A DNA stretch of 12,877 nt from Methanomicrobiales archaeon (GCA_012511245.1 JAAZGM010000076.1:1-12877); one strand, 5' to 3'; counted from the first letter of the stretch, positions 1-7,218 are shown. Notes: generated by a model from the letters alone, not told the origin. Program-made: numbers and translations.

Positions 1-263
1 GGCGGGCGTTTGTAGTATTTCAGGCGGGAGAGGATGGAGGATATAGCACTCTGGACGTTTGTCCGGGTCTGTTTGCTCTTTATGTTTGCACACTGGCCGA
101 ACTCGTCGCGGAGCTGGGCGGTCACGTCGTATATCTGCTTATCTGGAGGTATATAGAGTGTGATCAGCTCGGTGCCGCTCCCCTCCTTCTCCGCAAGTCT
201 CTCAAGCATCTTCTTAAATTCGTAGCGCTTTCGCGCGGTATCCATCCCTTGCGTCTCTTCCAT
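1..263 (-). CDS. prf1: Peptide chain release factor aRF1, N-terminal part (cut by window edge)
   Basis: aRF1 recognises all three stop codons in the ribosomal A site and triggers peptide release in archaea. Only the first 87 residues lie in the window; the gene runs off the left edge. Translation gives an N-terminal helix (RKRYEFKKMLERL, residues 11-23), then TELITLYIPPDKQI (31-44), the NIKS motif (60-63) that contacts the stop codon, and QTRTNVQSAISSIL (65-78), all typical of the aRF1/eRF1 decoding domain. The ATG at 263 is chosen because GGTGA lies 7 nt upstream; an internal ATG at 245 (residue 7) lacks one. It lies 108 nt downstream of the Nudix gene on the same strand. It could be the last gene of the que operon or have its own promoter; a weak TTTATG element near 336-342 on the minus strand is possible. 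Confidence 0.93.
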   Translation of the reverse strand, partial: MEETQGMDTARKRYEFKKMLERLAEKEGSGTELITLYIPPDKQIYDVTAQLRDEFGQCANIKSKQTRTNVQSAISSILSRLKYYKRP

Positions 264-371
264 CGGGGTTTCACCAGGCCATCTGAAGAATGTTGTTCAT
301 ATATCGGAGCTACTAGATCTTTTGTCCGGGACGGCATAAATCTGCGCACATTCGCTGATCTTTCCGGTCCA

Positions 372-869
372 TCATGCCAGGCACCGGCAGATCAGGCAGA
401 TCGTCTTCGCATCGACGATCCTTCCATCCACGACCATTGCCATGAGTTCTCGTATCGGGACGCGGACGACCTCGATCACCTCGTCGTCGTCCATCGTATA
501 GTCCGAACTCGGCGAGAGCCCTTCTGCGAGGTAGAGCCAGATCCGTTCATCGGTATACCCCGGGGATGGGTAGATCCAGCCTCTCGGGGTGAATGTCTCC
601 GCCTTCATCCCGGTCTCCTCGATCAGTTCACGGTATGCGGTCTCGTGCGGCTCTTCGCCCTCGTCGATGGTGCCGGCCGGCGCCTCGAAGATGTAATCGT
701 CGATTGCGAACCGGTACTGCCGGATGAGGTAGCAGTCGTCTCCGGCGACGGGGAGGATTGCAACCGCGCCGCCGGGGTGGATCACCACCCGCTCCTTCTT
801 TCTCCCGTCCGGGAGGACGATCTCCTTTTTTTCGACGATGAGCCTCTTGCCGCGGTAAATTTCCATCAT
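372..869 (-). CDS. Nudix hydrolase, ADP-ribose pyrophosphatase-like
   Basis: Predicted to split a nucleoside diphosphate linked to another group, most likely ADP-ribose to AMP and ribose 5-phosphate, in the cytoplasm. The 165-aa protein has a complete Nudix box at residues 66-88 (G66, E72, REL 80-82, EE 84-85, G87), matching GX5EX7REUXEEXGU exactly, so the metal-binding glutamates are intact. The YPSPGYTDE stretch just after it (100-108) is typical of the ADP-ribose pyrophosphatase branch. The start overlaps the queC stop (ATGA), which argues for translational coupling. Two adjacent ATGs (869 and 866) are possible; GGAG upstream is 3 nt from the first and 6 nt from the second, so the second may be preferred. 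Function from family and motif is solid; the true substrate, and whether it serves the preQ0 pathway, are unknown. Confidence 0.9.
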   Translation of the reverse strand: MMEIYRGKRLIVEKKEIVLPDGRKKERVVIHPGGAVAILPVAGDDCYLIRQYRFAIDDYIFEAPAGTIDEGEEPHETAYRELIEETGMKAETFTPRGWIYPSPGYTDERIWLYLAEGLSPSSDYTMDDDEVIEVVRVPIRELMAMVVDGRIVDAKTICLICRCLA

Positions 870-1537
870 AATCTCCTGTACTCGATAGGATCCTCAAGCC
901 CGAGTTCCCTGAACGCCTCCATCCTGTAGTGGCAGGAAGAGCAGATGCCGCACGCCCGGTCGTTCTCCTGGTAGCACGACCAGGTCAGTTCATAGGGGAC
1001 GCCGAGCGCAAGCCCCGTCCTGAGGATCTCGGTCTTCGACATCCGGACAAACGGCGTCATCAGGGTGATCCGGGGGTCGGCCGCCGTGCCGAGATCGACC
1101 AGACGCTGAAACGCCTCGATGAACTCCGGCCGGCAGTCGGGATACCCCGGGTAGTCTGCTGTCTGGACGCCGATGAATATCGCATCCGCCCGGCGGGCCT
1201 CCGCGAGGCTGGTTGCGATGGCAAGGAGGTTTGCGTTTCGGAAGGGCACGTAGGTGTTCGGGACGCCCCCCTCCTCGTCACCGCACTCCTCGACGGGGAT
1301 CGAGGTATCGGTCAGGCTCGATGCCCCGATCTTCTTGAAGTGTTCGAGACCGATCTCGACGAAATCAAGGGCACCGAGTTGTCCAGCGATAGTCCGGGCG
1401 CACTCCCGCTCCTTTGCCTCCGTCCTCTGGCCGTAGGTGAAGTGGAGCGCGATGATCTCATACCCCATATCCTTCGCGACGTAGGCGAGCGTTGTAGAGT
1501 CCATCCCGCCCGAGAGGAGGCATACCGCTCTCTTCAT
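866..1537 (-). CDS. queC: 7-cyano-7-deazaguanine (preQ0) synthase QueC
   Basis: QueC uses ATP and ammonia to convert 7-carboxy-7-deazaguanine to preQ0, the base inserted into archaeal tRNA on the way to archaeosine. The 223-aa protein begins with the PP-loop ATP pyrophosphatase motif SGGMDS (residues 9-14), carries the family stretch NTYVPFRN (94-101), and ends with a Zn-binding cysteine set C188, C196, C199 and C202. The length is usual for a stand-alone QueC and there is no fused glutamine amidotransferase domain such as is known in some Crenarchaeota. Its ATG overlaps the queE stop (ATGA) and its stop overlaps the Nudix start (ATGA), with GGGG about 7 nt upstream as a ribosome binding site. 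The assignment is strong. Confidence 0.97.
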   Translation of the reverse strand: MKRAVCLLSGGMDSTTLAYVAKDMGYEIIALHFTYGQRTEAKERECARTIAGQLGALDFVEIGLEHFKKIGASSLTDTSIPVEECGDEEGGVPNTYVPFRNANLLAIATSLAEARRADAIFIGVQTADYPGYPDCRPEFIEAFQRLVDLGTAADPRITLMTPFVRMSKTEILRTGLALGVPYELTWSCYQENDRACGICSSCHYRMEAFRELGLEDPIEYRRL

Positions 1538-2142
1538 TGTATCCCCAGGATCTTGTGGAGTTGCAACTGGAACCTCACCGGGAGGTTCTCCTCGACGATA
1601 CTGTCTGCGATGGCGCGGTAGTCGGACCCTTCCACCGGCGATATGAAGATCTCGCCCCGGATATCGTAGCGTGCCATCACCGCCCGGGCATAGTGGAGGT
1701 CATCCTCGTCGGCCACCACGAACCTGACGCAGTCGCGCGGTGTGATGTGAGGGAGGAGTGAGAGGTCGCTCTTCTCCCCGGACGAGGGGCATTTCACGTC
1801 CATGCAGATGGAGGCGTATGCCTGCATCTTGCGAAAGTCGCATGTCCCGTTCGTCTCGATCTCGACGGTATATCCGTGGAGATCGAACTTCTTGAGAACC
1901 TCAAGGACCTCGTCCTGCTGCAGGAGCGGTTCTCCGCCGGTGATGCAGATGTACGTCCCGCGGAGCAGCCAGACCCGGTCGAGGACCTCCCCGACGCTCA
2001 TCTCCTCCCCGCCCTCGTGGGCGTATGAGGTGTCGCACCAGGCGCACCTGAGGTTGCACCCGGCGAGCCGGACGAACGTGCAGGCCCGCCCCTGGTTCTT
2101 CCCCTCCCCCTGGAGGCTCCGAAAGATCTCACTGACGATCAT
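1534..2142 (-). CDS. queE: 7-carboxy-7-deazaguanine synthase QueE (radical SAM)
   Basis: QueE rearranges 6-carboxytetrahydropterin to 7-carboxy-7-deazaguanine using SAM, a [4Fe-4S] cluster and Mg2+. The 202-aa protein starts with MIVSEIFRSLQGEG, the family's usual N-terminus, which is why the ATG at 2142 is preferred over a 20-residue longer frame. The cluster ligands are C29, C33 and C36 (CX3CX2C), the SAM-binding GGEP motif is at 69-72, and DVKCPSSG (115-122) and QLHKILG (194-200) match conserved QueE segments. The start lies inside the end of queD (14-nt overlap), and no good Shine-Dalgarno sequence precedes it, so translation probably depends on coupling with queD. The stop overlaps the queC start. 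Confidence 0.96.
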   Translation of the reverse strand: MIVSEIFRSLQGEGKNQGRACTFVRLAGCNLRCAWCDTSYAHEGGEEMSVGEVLDRVWLLRGTYICITGGEPLLQQDEVLEVLKKFDLHGYTVEIETNGTCDFRKMQAYASICMDVKCPSSGEKSDLSLLPHITPRDCVRFVVADEDDLHYARAVMARYDIRGEIFISPVEGSDYRAIADSIVEENLPVRFQLQLHKILGIQ

Positions 2143-2542
2143 AGGTGCGCTCTGCGTAGCAGGTCGTCGACTCCCAGACCCGTATCTTCGCGACGCGGGC
2201 ATCGTGTCCCTGCTGCGCGGCCTCGGTGTCGATCATCTCCGCGATGAGGGCGGCCAGGAGTTCACTCGTAGGGTCGCCGGGGGTGGTGACGACGGGGTGG
2301 AACTCCTCGATGCACGCTGCCATGGGGTCGTCTGCGTTCAGGATCACCTGGTGATCGAACCGCCCGACAACCTCTTTGATGCAGTTGTAGTCGAGAACGA
2401 TCCCCGTGCGCTCATCCGCCATCCCATCGATCCAGACCTCAACGCGCCACTGGTGGCCGTGCAGCCTGAAACACTTCCCCCGGTAATGGATCAGGCGGTG
2501 GGTCGCCTCGAAAAAAACCTCTTTGTATATCCGGGTTGTCAT
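2129..2542 (-). CDS. queD: 6-carboxytetrahydropterin synthase QueD
   Basis: QueD converts dihydroneopterin triphosphate to 6-carboxy-tetrahydropterin, the first committed preQ0 step. The 137-aa protein has the zinc ligands H15, H28 and H30 (FEATH and LHGH), the catalytic cysteine C24 in the CX3HGH arrangement, FDH at 62-64 and PTSELLA at 91-97. The CX3HGH motif separates QueD from the folate-type PTPS-III proteins, which have a glutamate motif. An upstream in-frame extension to 2647 reads through the promoter and is rejected. No ribosome binding site precedes the ATG at 2542, and an AT-rich TATA element sits about 22-36 bp upstream, so the message is probably leaderless. It is the first gene of the que operon and is divergent from rpsL. 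Confidence 0.95.
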   Translation of the reverse strand: MTTRIYKEVFFEATHRLIHYRGKCFRLHGHQWRVEVWIDGMADERTGIVLDYNCIKEVVGRFDHQVILNADDPMAACIEEFHPVVTTPGDPTSELLAALIAEMIDTEAAQQGHDARVAKIRVWESTTCYAERTYDRQ

Positions 2543-2562
2543 CAATGAAGGTTGCCCGTCAG

Positions 2563-2578
2563 GATATAATATTATATC
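2563..2578 (-). promoter_or_regulatory. TATA-box promoter of the queD operon
   Basis: A 16-bp stretch of only A and T except its ends (TATAATATTATATC on the minus strand) stands out from the GC-rich surroundings. Placing the transcription start about 25-28 bp downstream of its centre puts it at or next to the queD ATG (2542), so a leaderless mRNA is inferred. Confidence 0.65.
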
Positions 2579-2631
2579 AGCTCCCGATCTAATAGTTAAG
2601 GCAGAAGATCGGCGTGCAGGCGGGTTCCACA

Positions 2632-2641
2632 ATATATAAAT
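2632..2641 (+). promoter_or_regulatory. TATA-box promoter of rpsL-rpsG-fusA
   Basis: ATATATAAAT, preceded by a CCACA stretch that could serve as BRE, fits an archaeal box A. Start of transcription is predicted near 2662-2664, giving a leader of about 53 nt before the rpsL ATG at 2716. Confidence 0.65.
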
Positions 2642-2644
2642 CCG

Positions 2645-2656
2645 CAACGCGCGTTG
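2645..2656 (+). repeat. Perfect 12-bp palindrome downstream of the rpsL TATA box
   Basis: CAACGCGCGTTG is its own reverse complement. It lies 3 bp downstream of the TATA box and ahead of the predicted start of transcription, a usual place for a repressor operator in archaea. Operator function is inference. Confidence 0.4.
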
Positions 2657-2670
2657 TTTTACAGCACACC

Positions 2671-2683
2671 AGGAGTTGCTCCT
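2671..2683 (+). promoter_or_regulatory. Short hairpin in the rpsL leader
   Basis: AGGAG-TTG-CTCCT is a 5-bp inverted repeat with a 3-nt loop inside the predicted rpsL leader. It contains a Shine-Dalgarno-like AGGAG that has no start codon close by. It may stabilise or regulate the leader; the stem is short and could be chance. Confidence 0.3.
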
Positions 2684-2715
2684 ATCTACAAATTCAAGTA
2701 ATTAGAGGGTATTCG

Positions 2716-3144
2716 ATGGGAAATGGAAAATTTGCAGCCCGAAAACTGAAGCGCGACGCAAAAAATAACCGGTGGCATGACACCGTCTACGTGCGTCGTC
2801 AGCTCGGGCTCGATGTGAAGTCAGACCCCCTTGAGGGCGCGCCGCAGGGTCGCGGGATCGTCCTTGAGAAGGTGGGTGTCGAGGCAAAACAGCCGAACTC
2901 TGCGATCAGAAAGTGCGTCCGCGTACAGCTGATCAAGAACGGCCGTCAGGTAACAGCGTTCGCCGTCGGCGACGGCGCCATCAACTTCATCGACGAACAC
3001 GATGAAGTCGAGATCGAGGGCATCGGCGGCAGACTTGGCCGGTCAATGGGTGATATCCCCGGCGTCCGGTTCGTTGTGACCAAGGTGAACAACGTCAGTC
3101 TGCAAGAGATGGTTGTCGGGCGCAAGGAGAAGCCACGGAGGTGA
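2716..3144 (+). CDS. rpsL: 30S ribosomal protein S12 (uS12)
   Basis: Small-subunit protein at the decoding centre. The 142-aa product shows the archaeal/eukaryotic uS12 pattern: KFAARKLKRDAKNNRW (5-20), KQPNSAIRKCVRVQL (58-72), which contains the conserved PNSA loop, and GRLGRSMGDIPGVRF (105-119). The ATG at 2716 is preferred over an upstream in-frame extension because GAGGGT stands 6 nt before it and the protein then has the family's N-terminus. It opens a three-gene operon with rpsG and fusA; its stop codon lies within the ribosome binding site of rpsG. Confidence 0.97.
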   Translation: MGNGKFAARKLKRDAKNNRWHDTVYVRRQLGLDVKSDPLEGAPQGRGIVLEKVGVEAKQPNSAIRKCVRVQLIKNGRQVTAFAVGDGAINFIDEHDEVEIEGIGGRLGRSMGDIPGVRFVVTKVNNVSLQEMVVGRKEKPRR

Positions 3145-3150
3145 GCAGGA

Positions 3151-3744
3151 ATGGTAGAAGCAGCAGAAGCGGGAGCAGGGACATCGCAACTCCTCTTTAA
3201 CCGCTGGGACATGAGTGAGGTGGAGATCCAGGATCCGAGCCTTGTCCGTTACGTGAACCTGCACACGATGATCGTGCCGCACTCCTGTGGCAAACTCGTC
3301 GGTCAGCAGTTCAACAAGAGCAACATGCTGATCGTCGAGCGCCTGATCAACAAGATGATGCAGACCGAGAACAACACCGGCAAGAAAGAACTTGCCATCC
3401 GCATCGTCCGTGATGCGTTCGAGATCATCCACAAGAAGACCAAGAAGAACCCTGTCCAGGTGCTTGTGGATGCAGTCGAGAACGCCGGGCCGCGCGAAGA
3501 GACCGTCCGGCTGAAATACGGCGGCATCAACGTCCCGAAGTCGGTCGATAGCGCACCCCAGCGCCGTGTCGACACCGCACTCCGGTTCATCACCGCCGGT
3601 GTCCTGCAGGCGAGCCACAAGAAGAAGAGGAGCGTGAGCGAGGCTCTTGCTGAAGAGTTGATCGCAGCCGCAAACGGCGACTCCCGCTCCTACGCCGTCT
3701 CAAAGAAAGAAGAAAGAGAGCGCATTGCGAAGGCAGCCCGTTAG
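3151..3744 (+). CDS. rpsG: 30S ribosomal protein S7 (uS7)
   Basis: Small-subunit head protein that organises the 3' domain of 16S rRNA near the exit site. The 197-aa protein includes the conserved LIVERLINKMM (60-70), KKNPVQVLVDAVENAGPREET (98-118) and VPKSVDSAPQRRVDTALRFI (128-147) segments of archaeal S7. A strong GGAGGTGA ribosome binding site (3137-3144), overlapping the rpsL stop, lies 6 nt before the ATG, showing tight coupling to rpsL. A T7 run (3756-3762) follows in the gap before fusA and might cause partial termination. Confidence 0.97.
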   Translation: MVEAAEAGAGTSQLLFNRWDMSEVEIQDPSLVRYVNLHTMIVPHSCGKLVGQQFNKSNMLIVERLINKMMQTENNTGKKELAIRIVRDAFEIIHKKTKKNPVQVLVDAVENAGPREETVRLKYGGINVPKSVDSAPQRRVDTALRFITAGVLQASHKKKRSVSEALAEELIAAANGDSRSYAVSKKEERERIAKAAR

Positions 3745-3771
3745 AACCCCTATATTTTTTTGGTGTAACCT

Positions 3772-5964
3772 ATGACCAGACGAAAGAAGATGGTTGAACG
3801 GGTAACGGAGCTGATGGATAAGCCGGAGCGTATCCGCAACATTGGTATCGTTGCCCACATCGATCACGGAAAGACAACACTCTCAGACAACCTGCTTGCC
3901 GGTGCAGGCATGATCAGCGAGGAGCTTGCTGGCCGGCAGCTCTTCATGGACTCCGATGAGGAGGAGCAGGCGCGTGGGATCACCATCGACGCGAGCAACG
4001 TCTCGATGGTTCACGAGTACGGCGGGGACGAATACCTCATCAACATGATCGACACCCCCGGCCACGTTGACTTCGGTGGTGACGTGACCCGTGCCATGCG
4101 TGCGGTGGACGGCGCTGTCGTCGTTGTGGACGCGGTCGAAGGGACCATGCCCCAGACGGAGACGGTGCTCCGGCAGGCGCTTAAGGAAGGTGTCCGCCCG
4201 GTTCTCTTCATCAACAAGGTCGACCGGCTGGTCAACGAGCTCAAGGTGGACGAGCAGGAGATGCAGATCCGCCTTGCGAAGGTGATCGACAAGGTCAACA
4301 AGCTGATCAAGGGCATGAACGAGAAGATGTACAACGAGGGCTGGAAACTCGATGCCGTAAAGGGCACCGTCGCCTTCGGATCTGCTCTCTACAACTGGGC
4401 GGTCTCCGTCCCGTTCATGCAGAAGAGCGGTGTCTCGTTCAAAGATGTCTTTGAGAAGTGCAACACCGGCGACATGAAGTGGCTGGCGAAGTCGAGCCCT
4501 CTCCACGCCGTCCTCCTTGACATGGTTGTCAAGCACCTTCCAAACCCCCGTCAGGCCCAGGAGCGGCGTATCCGCATCATATGGCACGGGGATTACACAA
4601 CTCCCGAGGGCAAGGCCATGTCTGCCTGCGACCCGAACGGTCCTGTCTGCCTGATGGTCACCGATATATCGTTTGACCCGCATGCAGGTGAGGTCGCCAC
4701 CGGCCGTCTCTTCTCGGGAACGCTCCGGCGGGGCGCCGAGTGCTACATCATAGGTGCGGCAAAGCGCACGAACCGTCTCGCTCAGGTCGGCATCTTCATG
4801 GGCGCCGAGCGGATCGAGGTGGATTCACTTGCGGCCGGAAACATCGCTGCCGTGACAGGCTTAAAAGACGCCATCGTCGGTTCGACCGTCACGACACTGA
4901 TCGAGATGAACCCCTTCGAGTCGCTGAAGCACTACTCCGAGCCGGTCATGACCGTCGCGGTTGAAGCGAAGAACATGAAGGACCTCCCGAAACTCGTCGA
5001 AGTTCTCCGCCAGGTCGCAAAGGAAGACCCGACGGTCGTGGTCTCGATCAACGAGGAGACCGGCGAGCACCTGATCAGCGGCATGGGCGAGCTCCATCTC
5101 GAGATCATCACCGGACGTATCAGGCGCGACAAAGGTGTCGATATCCTCACCTCGCCGCCGATCGTCGTCTACCGCGAGACGATCACGGGTGCTGCAGGCC
5201 CGGTCGAAGGAAAGTCGCCGAACCGTCACAACAGGTTCTACCTCGAGCTCGAGCCGATGGACCCTGCAATCGTGAAACTGATCCAGGAGGGTGAGGTCTC
5301 GATGCACCAGCAGGTTATCGAGCGCCGTGACATCCTCGCTGCGGCCGGCATGGACAAGGATGAGGCCAAGAACGTCAAGGCGATCGAGGGCACCAACATG
5401 TTCATCGACATGACGAAGGGTATCCAGTACCTCAACGAGACGATGGAACTGGTCCTCGATGGCTGGCGCGAGGCACTCCGCGGCGGTCCGCTTGCCGATG
5501 AGCTGGTCCAGAACCTGAAGATCCGGCTGGTAGATGTGAAACTCCACGAGGACGCCATCCACCGCGGCCCTGCACAGGTCATCCCGGCAGTCAGGAGCGC
5601 CGTCAAGGCGGGCCTGCTGATAGGCGGCGATTCGCTCCTTGAGCCTATCCAGAAGATCCAGATCACCGTCCCGAGCGAGCAGATGGGCGCGGCTACCTCC
5701 CAGATCCAGGGGCGGCGCGGCCAGGTCTTTGATATGCTCAGCGAAGGCGACACGATGACGATCATCGGCAGGGCGCCGGTCGCCGAACTCTTCGGGTTTG
5801 CTGGCGACGTCCGGTCGGCCACCGAGGGTCGTGCGATGTGGAGCACGGAGTTCGCCGGGTTTGAACTCGTCCCCGCCGGCATCGTGACCGACGTGGTCAG
5901 AGATATCCGCAAGCGCAAGGGCCTGAAGGAACAGATGCCCCGGCCAGAAGATTATCTGGCGTAA
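3772..5964 (+). CDS. fusA: Translation elongation factor EF-2
   Basis: EF-2 is the GTPase that moves tRNA and mRNA through the ribosome after peptide transfer. The 730-aa length is normal for archaea. GTPase motifs are G1 AHIDHGKT (28-35), G2 RGITI (68-72), G3 DTPGH (94-98), G4 NKVD (148-151) and G5 near 203-206. The domain IV tip has LHEDAIHRGPAQ (591-602), in which H597 is the predicted diphthamide residue by comparison with yeast H699. The ATG at 3772 is supported by the family N-terminus (KMVERVTELMDKPERIRNIG) and a GGTG 8 nt upstream. It closes the rpsL-rpsG-fusA operon; tuf and rpsJ, which follow in many archaea, are absent here. Confidence 0.98.
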   Translation: MTRRKKMVERVTELMDKPERIRNIGIVAHIDHGKTTLSDNLLAGAGMISEELAGRQLFMDSDEEEQARGITIDASNVSMVHEYGGDEYLINMIDTPGHVDFGGDVTRAMRAVDGAVVVVDAVEGTMPQTETVLRQALKEGVRPVLFINKVDRLVNELKVDEQEMQIRLAKVIDKVNKLIKGMNEKMYNEGWKLDAVKGTVAFGSALYNWAVSVPFMQKSGVSFKDVFEKCNTGDMKWLAKSSPLHAVLLDMVVKHLPNPRQAQERRIRIIWHGDYTTPEGKAMSACDPNGPVCLMVTDISFDPHAGEVATGRLFSGTLRRGAECYIIGAAKRTNRLAQVGIFMGAERIEVDSLAAGNIAAVTGLKDAIVGSTVTTLIEMNPFESLKHYSEPVMTVAVEAKNMKDLPKLVEVLRQVAKEDPTVVVSINEETGEHLISGMGELHLEIITGRIRRDKGVDILTSPPIVVYRETITGAAGPVEGKSPNRHNRFYLELEPMDPAIVKLIQEGEVSMHQQVIERRDILAAAGMDKDEAKNVKAIEGTNMFIDMTKGIQYLNETMELVLDGWREALRGGPLADELVQNLKIRLVDVKLHEDAIHRGPAQVIPAVRSAVKAGLLIGGDSLLEPIQKIQITVPSEQMGAATSQIQGRRGQVFDMLSEGDTMTIIGRAPVAELFGFAGDVRSATEGRAMWSTEFAGFELVPAGIVTDVVRDIRKRKGLKEQMPRPEDYLA

Positions 5965-5983
5965 CGCAATCGAATACCCTCCC

Positions 5984-6015
5984 TTTTTTCCCGGTATGCG
6001 GCTCTTCAAAAAGAG
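5984..6015. terminator. Terminator region between the convergent fusA and surface-protein genes
   Basis: A T6 run (5984-5989) 20 nt after the fusA stop suits archaeal oligo-T termination on the plus strand. A small inverted repeat CTCTT-CAAA-AAGAG (6002-6015), with five T on the minus strand, would serve the convergent gene ending at 6043. Confidence 0.5.
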
Positions 6016-6042
6016 ATGGGGAGGCCGCCCCGGGGGTTGTTT

Positions 6043-6591
6043 TCACTCTCTCTGCATCGCACCGAATAGTGCGCAGATGCCGATAGCTGCGATGGCGATC
6101 AGGGTCGGGAGCGGCGCAGTCGTCGGTTCCGGTGTGGTCGCGGTCGTCTGAGTCACCAGGGGTGTCTCTGTAACCGCAGTAACGGTCTCGATCCCGGTGG
6201 CCGTGGGCTCAGGTGCAGGGACGAACGTGATGCTGTTCTGCTGCAAGAGGCCGTCAGTCTTACTGAACGCAAAATAGCGCCCATAATTCCCATCGATGGT
6301 GCGGACGTTGATCTTGAAGTAGCCATCGTTCGGCACCGGAACGATCTGGGTGATCTGCGCGTTTGGATTGTCATTCCGGAATTTCCGGAGTTCAGTGACT
6401 GCGTTGAATGTATCGGCATTCCGGAGGTTGACAAGGTCGAGGACGAGTGGTTCGCTCCCCACCTCGATCCTCTCACCGGGTTGTACCGCCTGCGGAACAG
6501 TTCCCTGTGCGGCTGCCGGTGCGATGAACGCCAGGGCGAGGATCAGGAGGATTGTAGTGAGGTGCCGGGGTGGTATGCTCCCGTAAGTCAT
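6043..6591 (-). CDS. Exported, C-terminally anchored surface protein of unknown function
   Basis: The 182-aa protein is predicted to sit on the outer face of the cell. Residues 11-28 form a hydrophobic signal peptide ending in an Ala-rich cleavage site (APAAAQ). Residues 30-125 make one small, probably beta-rich domain that I cannot name with confidence; it loosely recalls the short N-terminal domains (DUF3821-like) of Methanomicrobiales surface proteins. Residues 126-160 are a Thr/Pro/Glu-rich linker, likely glycosylated, followed by a membrane helix (161-179) and a short charged tail. The ATG has GGGTGA 6 nt upstream, and a TATA-like CATATATG lies near 6614-6624. It converges on fusA and is separated from the next gene by 193 bp with a terminator, so it is probably transcribed alone. 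Confidence 0.8.
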   Translation of the reverse strand: MTYGSIPPRHLTTILLILALAFIAPAAAQGTVPQAVQPGERIEVGSEPLVLDLVNLRNADTFNAVTELRKFRNDNPNAQITQIVPVPNDGYFKINVRTIDGNYGRYFAFSKTDGLLQQNSITFVPAPEPTATGIETVTAVTETPLVTQTTATTPEPTTAPLPTLIAIAAIGICALFGAMQRE

Positions 6592-6741
6592 AGATTCACC
6601 CTTGTTGCCGCGGCATATATGTATTTTGAAACAGCGCCGGCGCCGGGATTATGGAACGGAAGGTCGGTGGTTTGCACCTCTTGGCCCGGGTTATCTGGCA
6701 CCGGACTGGATTTGCGGGCGGGAAGAATGGGGGGTTGGTTC

Positions 6742-6779
6742 CCTCAAAAGAAAGGATGGTTCCTGCGGGGATGCCCGCA
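6742..6779 (-). terminator. Hairpin terminator after the chagasin-like gene
   Basis: TGCGGG-GATG-CCCGCA (6764-6779) is a perfect 6-bp inverted repeat 5 nt after the stop of the gene ending at 6785. On the minus strand it is followed by a T-rich stretch (6742-6755). Confidence 0.6.
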
Positions 6780-6784
6780 CAGGA

Positions 6785-7198
6785 TCACTCGATGGTGAAT
6801 GTCATCGAGAATGTGCCCTCGCTGATGGGCGTCTCCTCCCAGGGGCGTATGTTGATCGCGGAGAACTCGGCGGAGCCTTTCTCAGCGGCACGGTACTGCC
6901 ATACATGCACACCGCCGGCGCCCACGAGTTGGGTTTTTGGCGGGATGAACGTGTCACTCACGTACTGGAGCCCTCTGGTTGAGGTCAGGTTCCAGGAGTA
7001 TCCGGTTGTCGGATTCTCATCAAGGCTGATGACGATCTCGCTTCCGACCGGGAGGGTGACAGCCTTATTGTTGTCCGCCTCGGTGAAGGCGAATCGCTCT
7101 ACCGATTCTACCGGTTGTGACGTGCAACCGGCTATAAGGAGACAGAGTGCGAGAAGCCCTGCAATCACGATACCATGGAGAATATTCCGTCGAATCAT
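6785..7198 (-). CDS. Lipoprotein of the chagasin (I42) cysteine-protease inhibitor family
   Basis: The 137-aa protein has a signal peptide with lipobox LIAGC (21-25), so it is likely lipid-anchored at C25 outside the membrane. The mature part carries the three chagasin inhibitory loops in order: NPTTGYSW (62-69), GAGG (93-96) and RPWE (118-121). Family members block papain-like cysteine proteases; the target here is unknown and no such protease is in the window. No ribosome binding site precedes the ATG at 7198, while a TTTATAG box lies about 24 bp upstream (centre near 7222), so a leaderless mRNA is inferred. It is a stand-alone gene followed by a hairpin terminator. Confidence 0.88.
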   Translation of the reverse strand: MIRRNILHGIVIAGLLALCLLIAGCTSQPVESVERFAFTEADNNKAVTLPVGSEIVISLDENPTTGYSWNLTSTRGLQYVSDTFIPPKTQLVGAGGVHVWQYRAAEKGSAEFSAINIRPWEETPISEGTFSMTFTIE

Positions 7199-7218
7199 AT
7201 GAGATGGTTATCCATAGG

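Noticed and set aside
249..1621. Two long plus-strand open frames (249-929 and 929-1621)
   Set aside because: They are antisense to the Nudix, queC and queE genes, whose motifs are beyond doubt.
2143..2202. Upstream extension of queE by 20 residues
   Set aside because: The extra residues are Arg/Ser-rich, overlap queD further, and the family starts at the MIVSEIF methionine.
2543..2647. Upstream extension of queD by 35 residues
   Set aside because: It would run through the queD TATA box.
2614..2715. Upstream extension of S12 by 34 residues
   Set aside because: It covers the rpsL TATA box and leader; the family start and a ribosome binding site fit 2716.
4861..6009. Long minus-strand open frame (382 codons) opposite fusA
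   Set aside because: It is a codon-bias shadow of EF-2; no start signal and no recognisable domain, while the plus strand is clearly EF-2.
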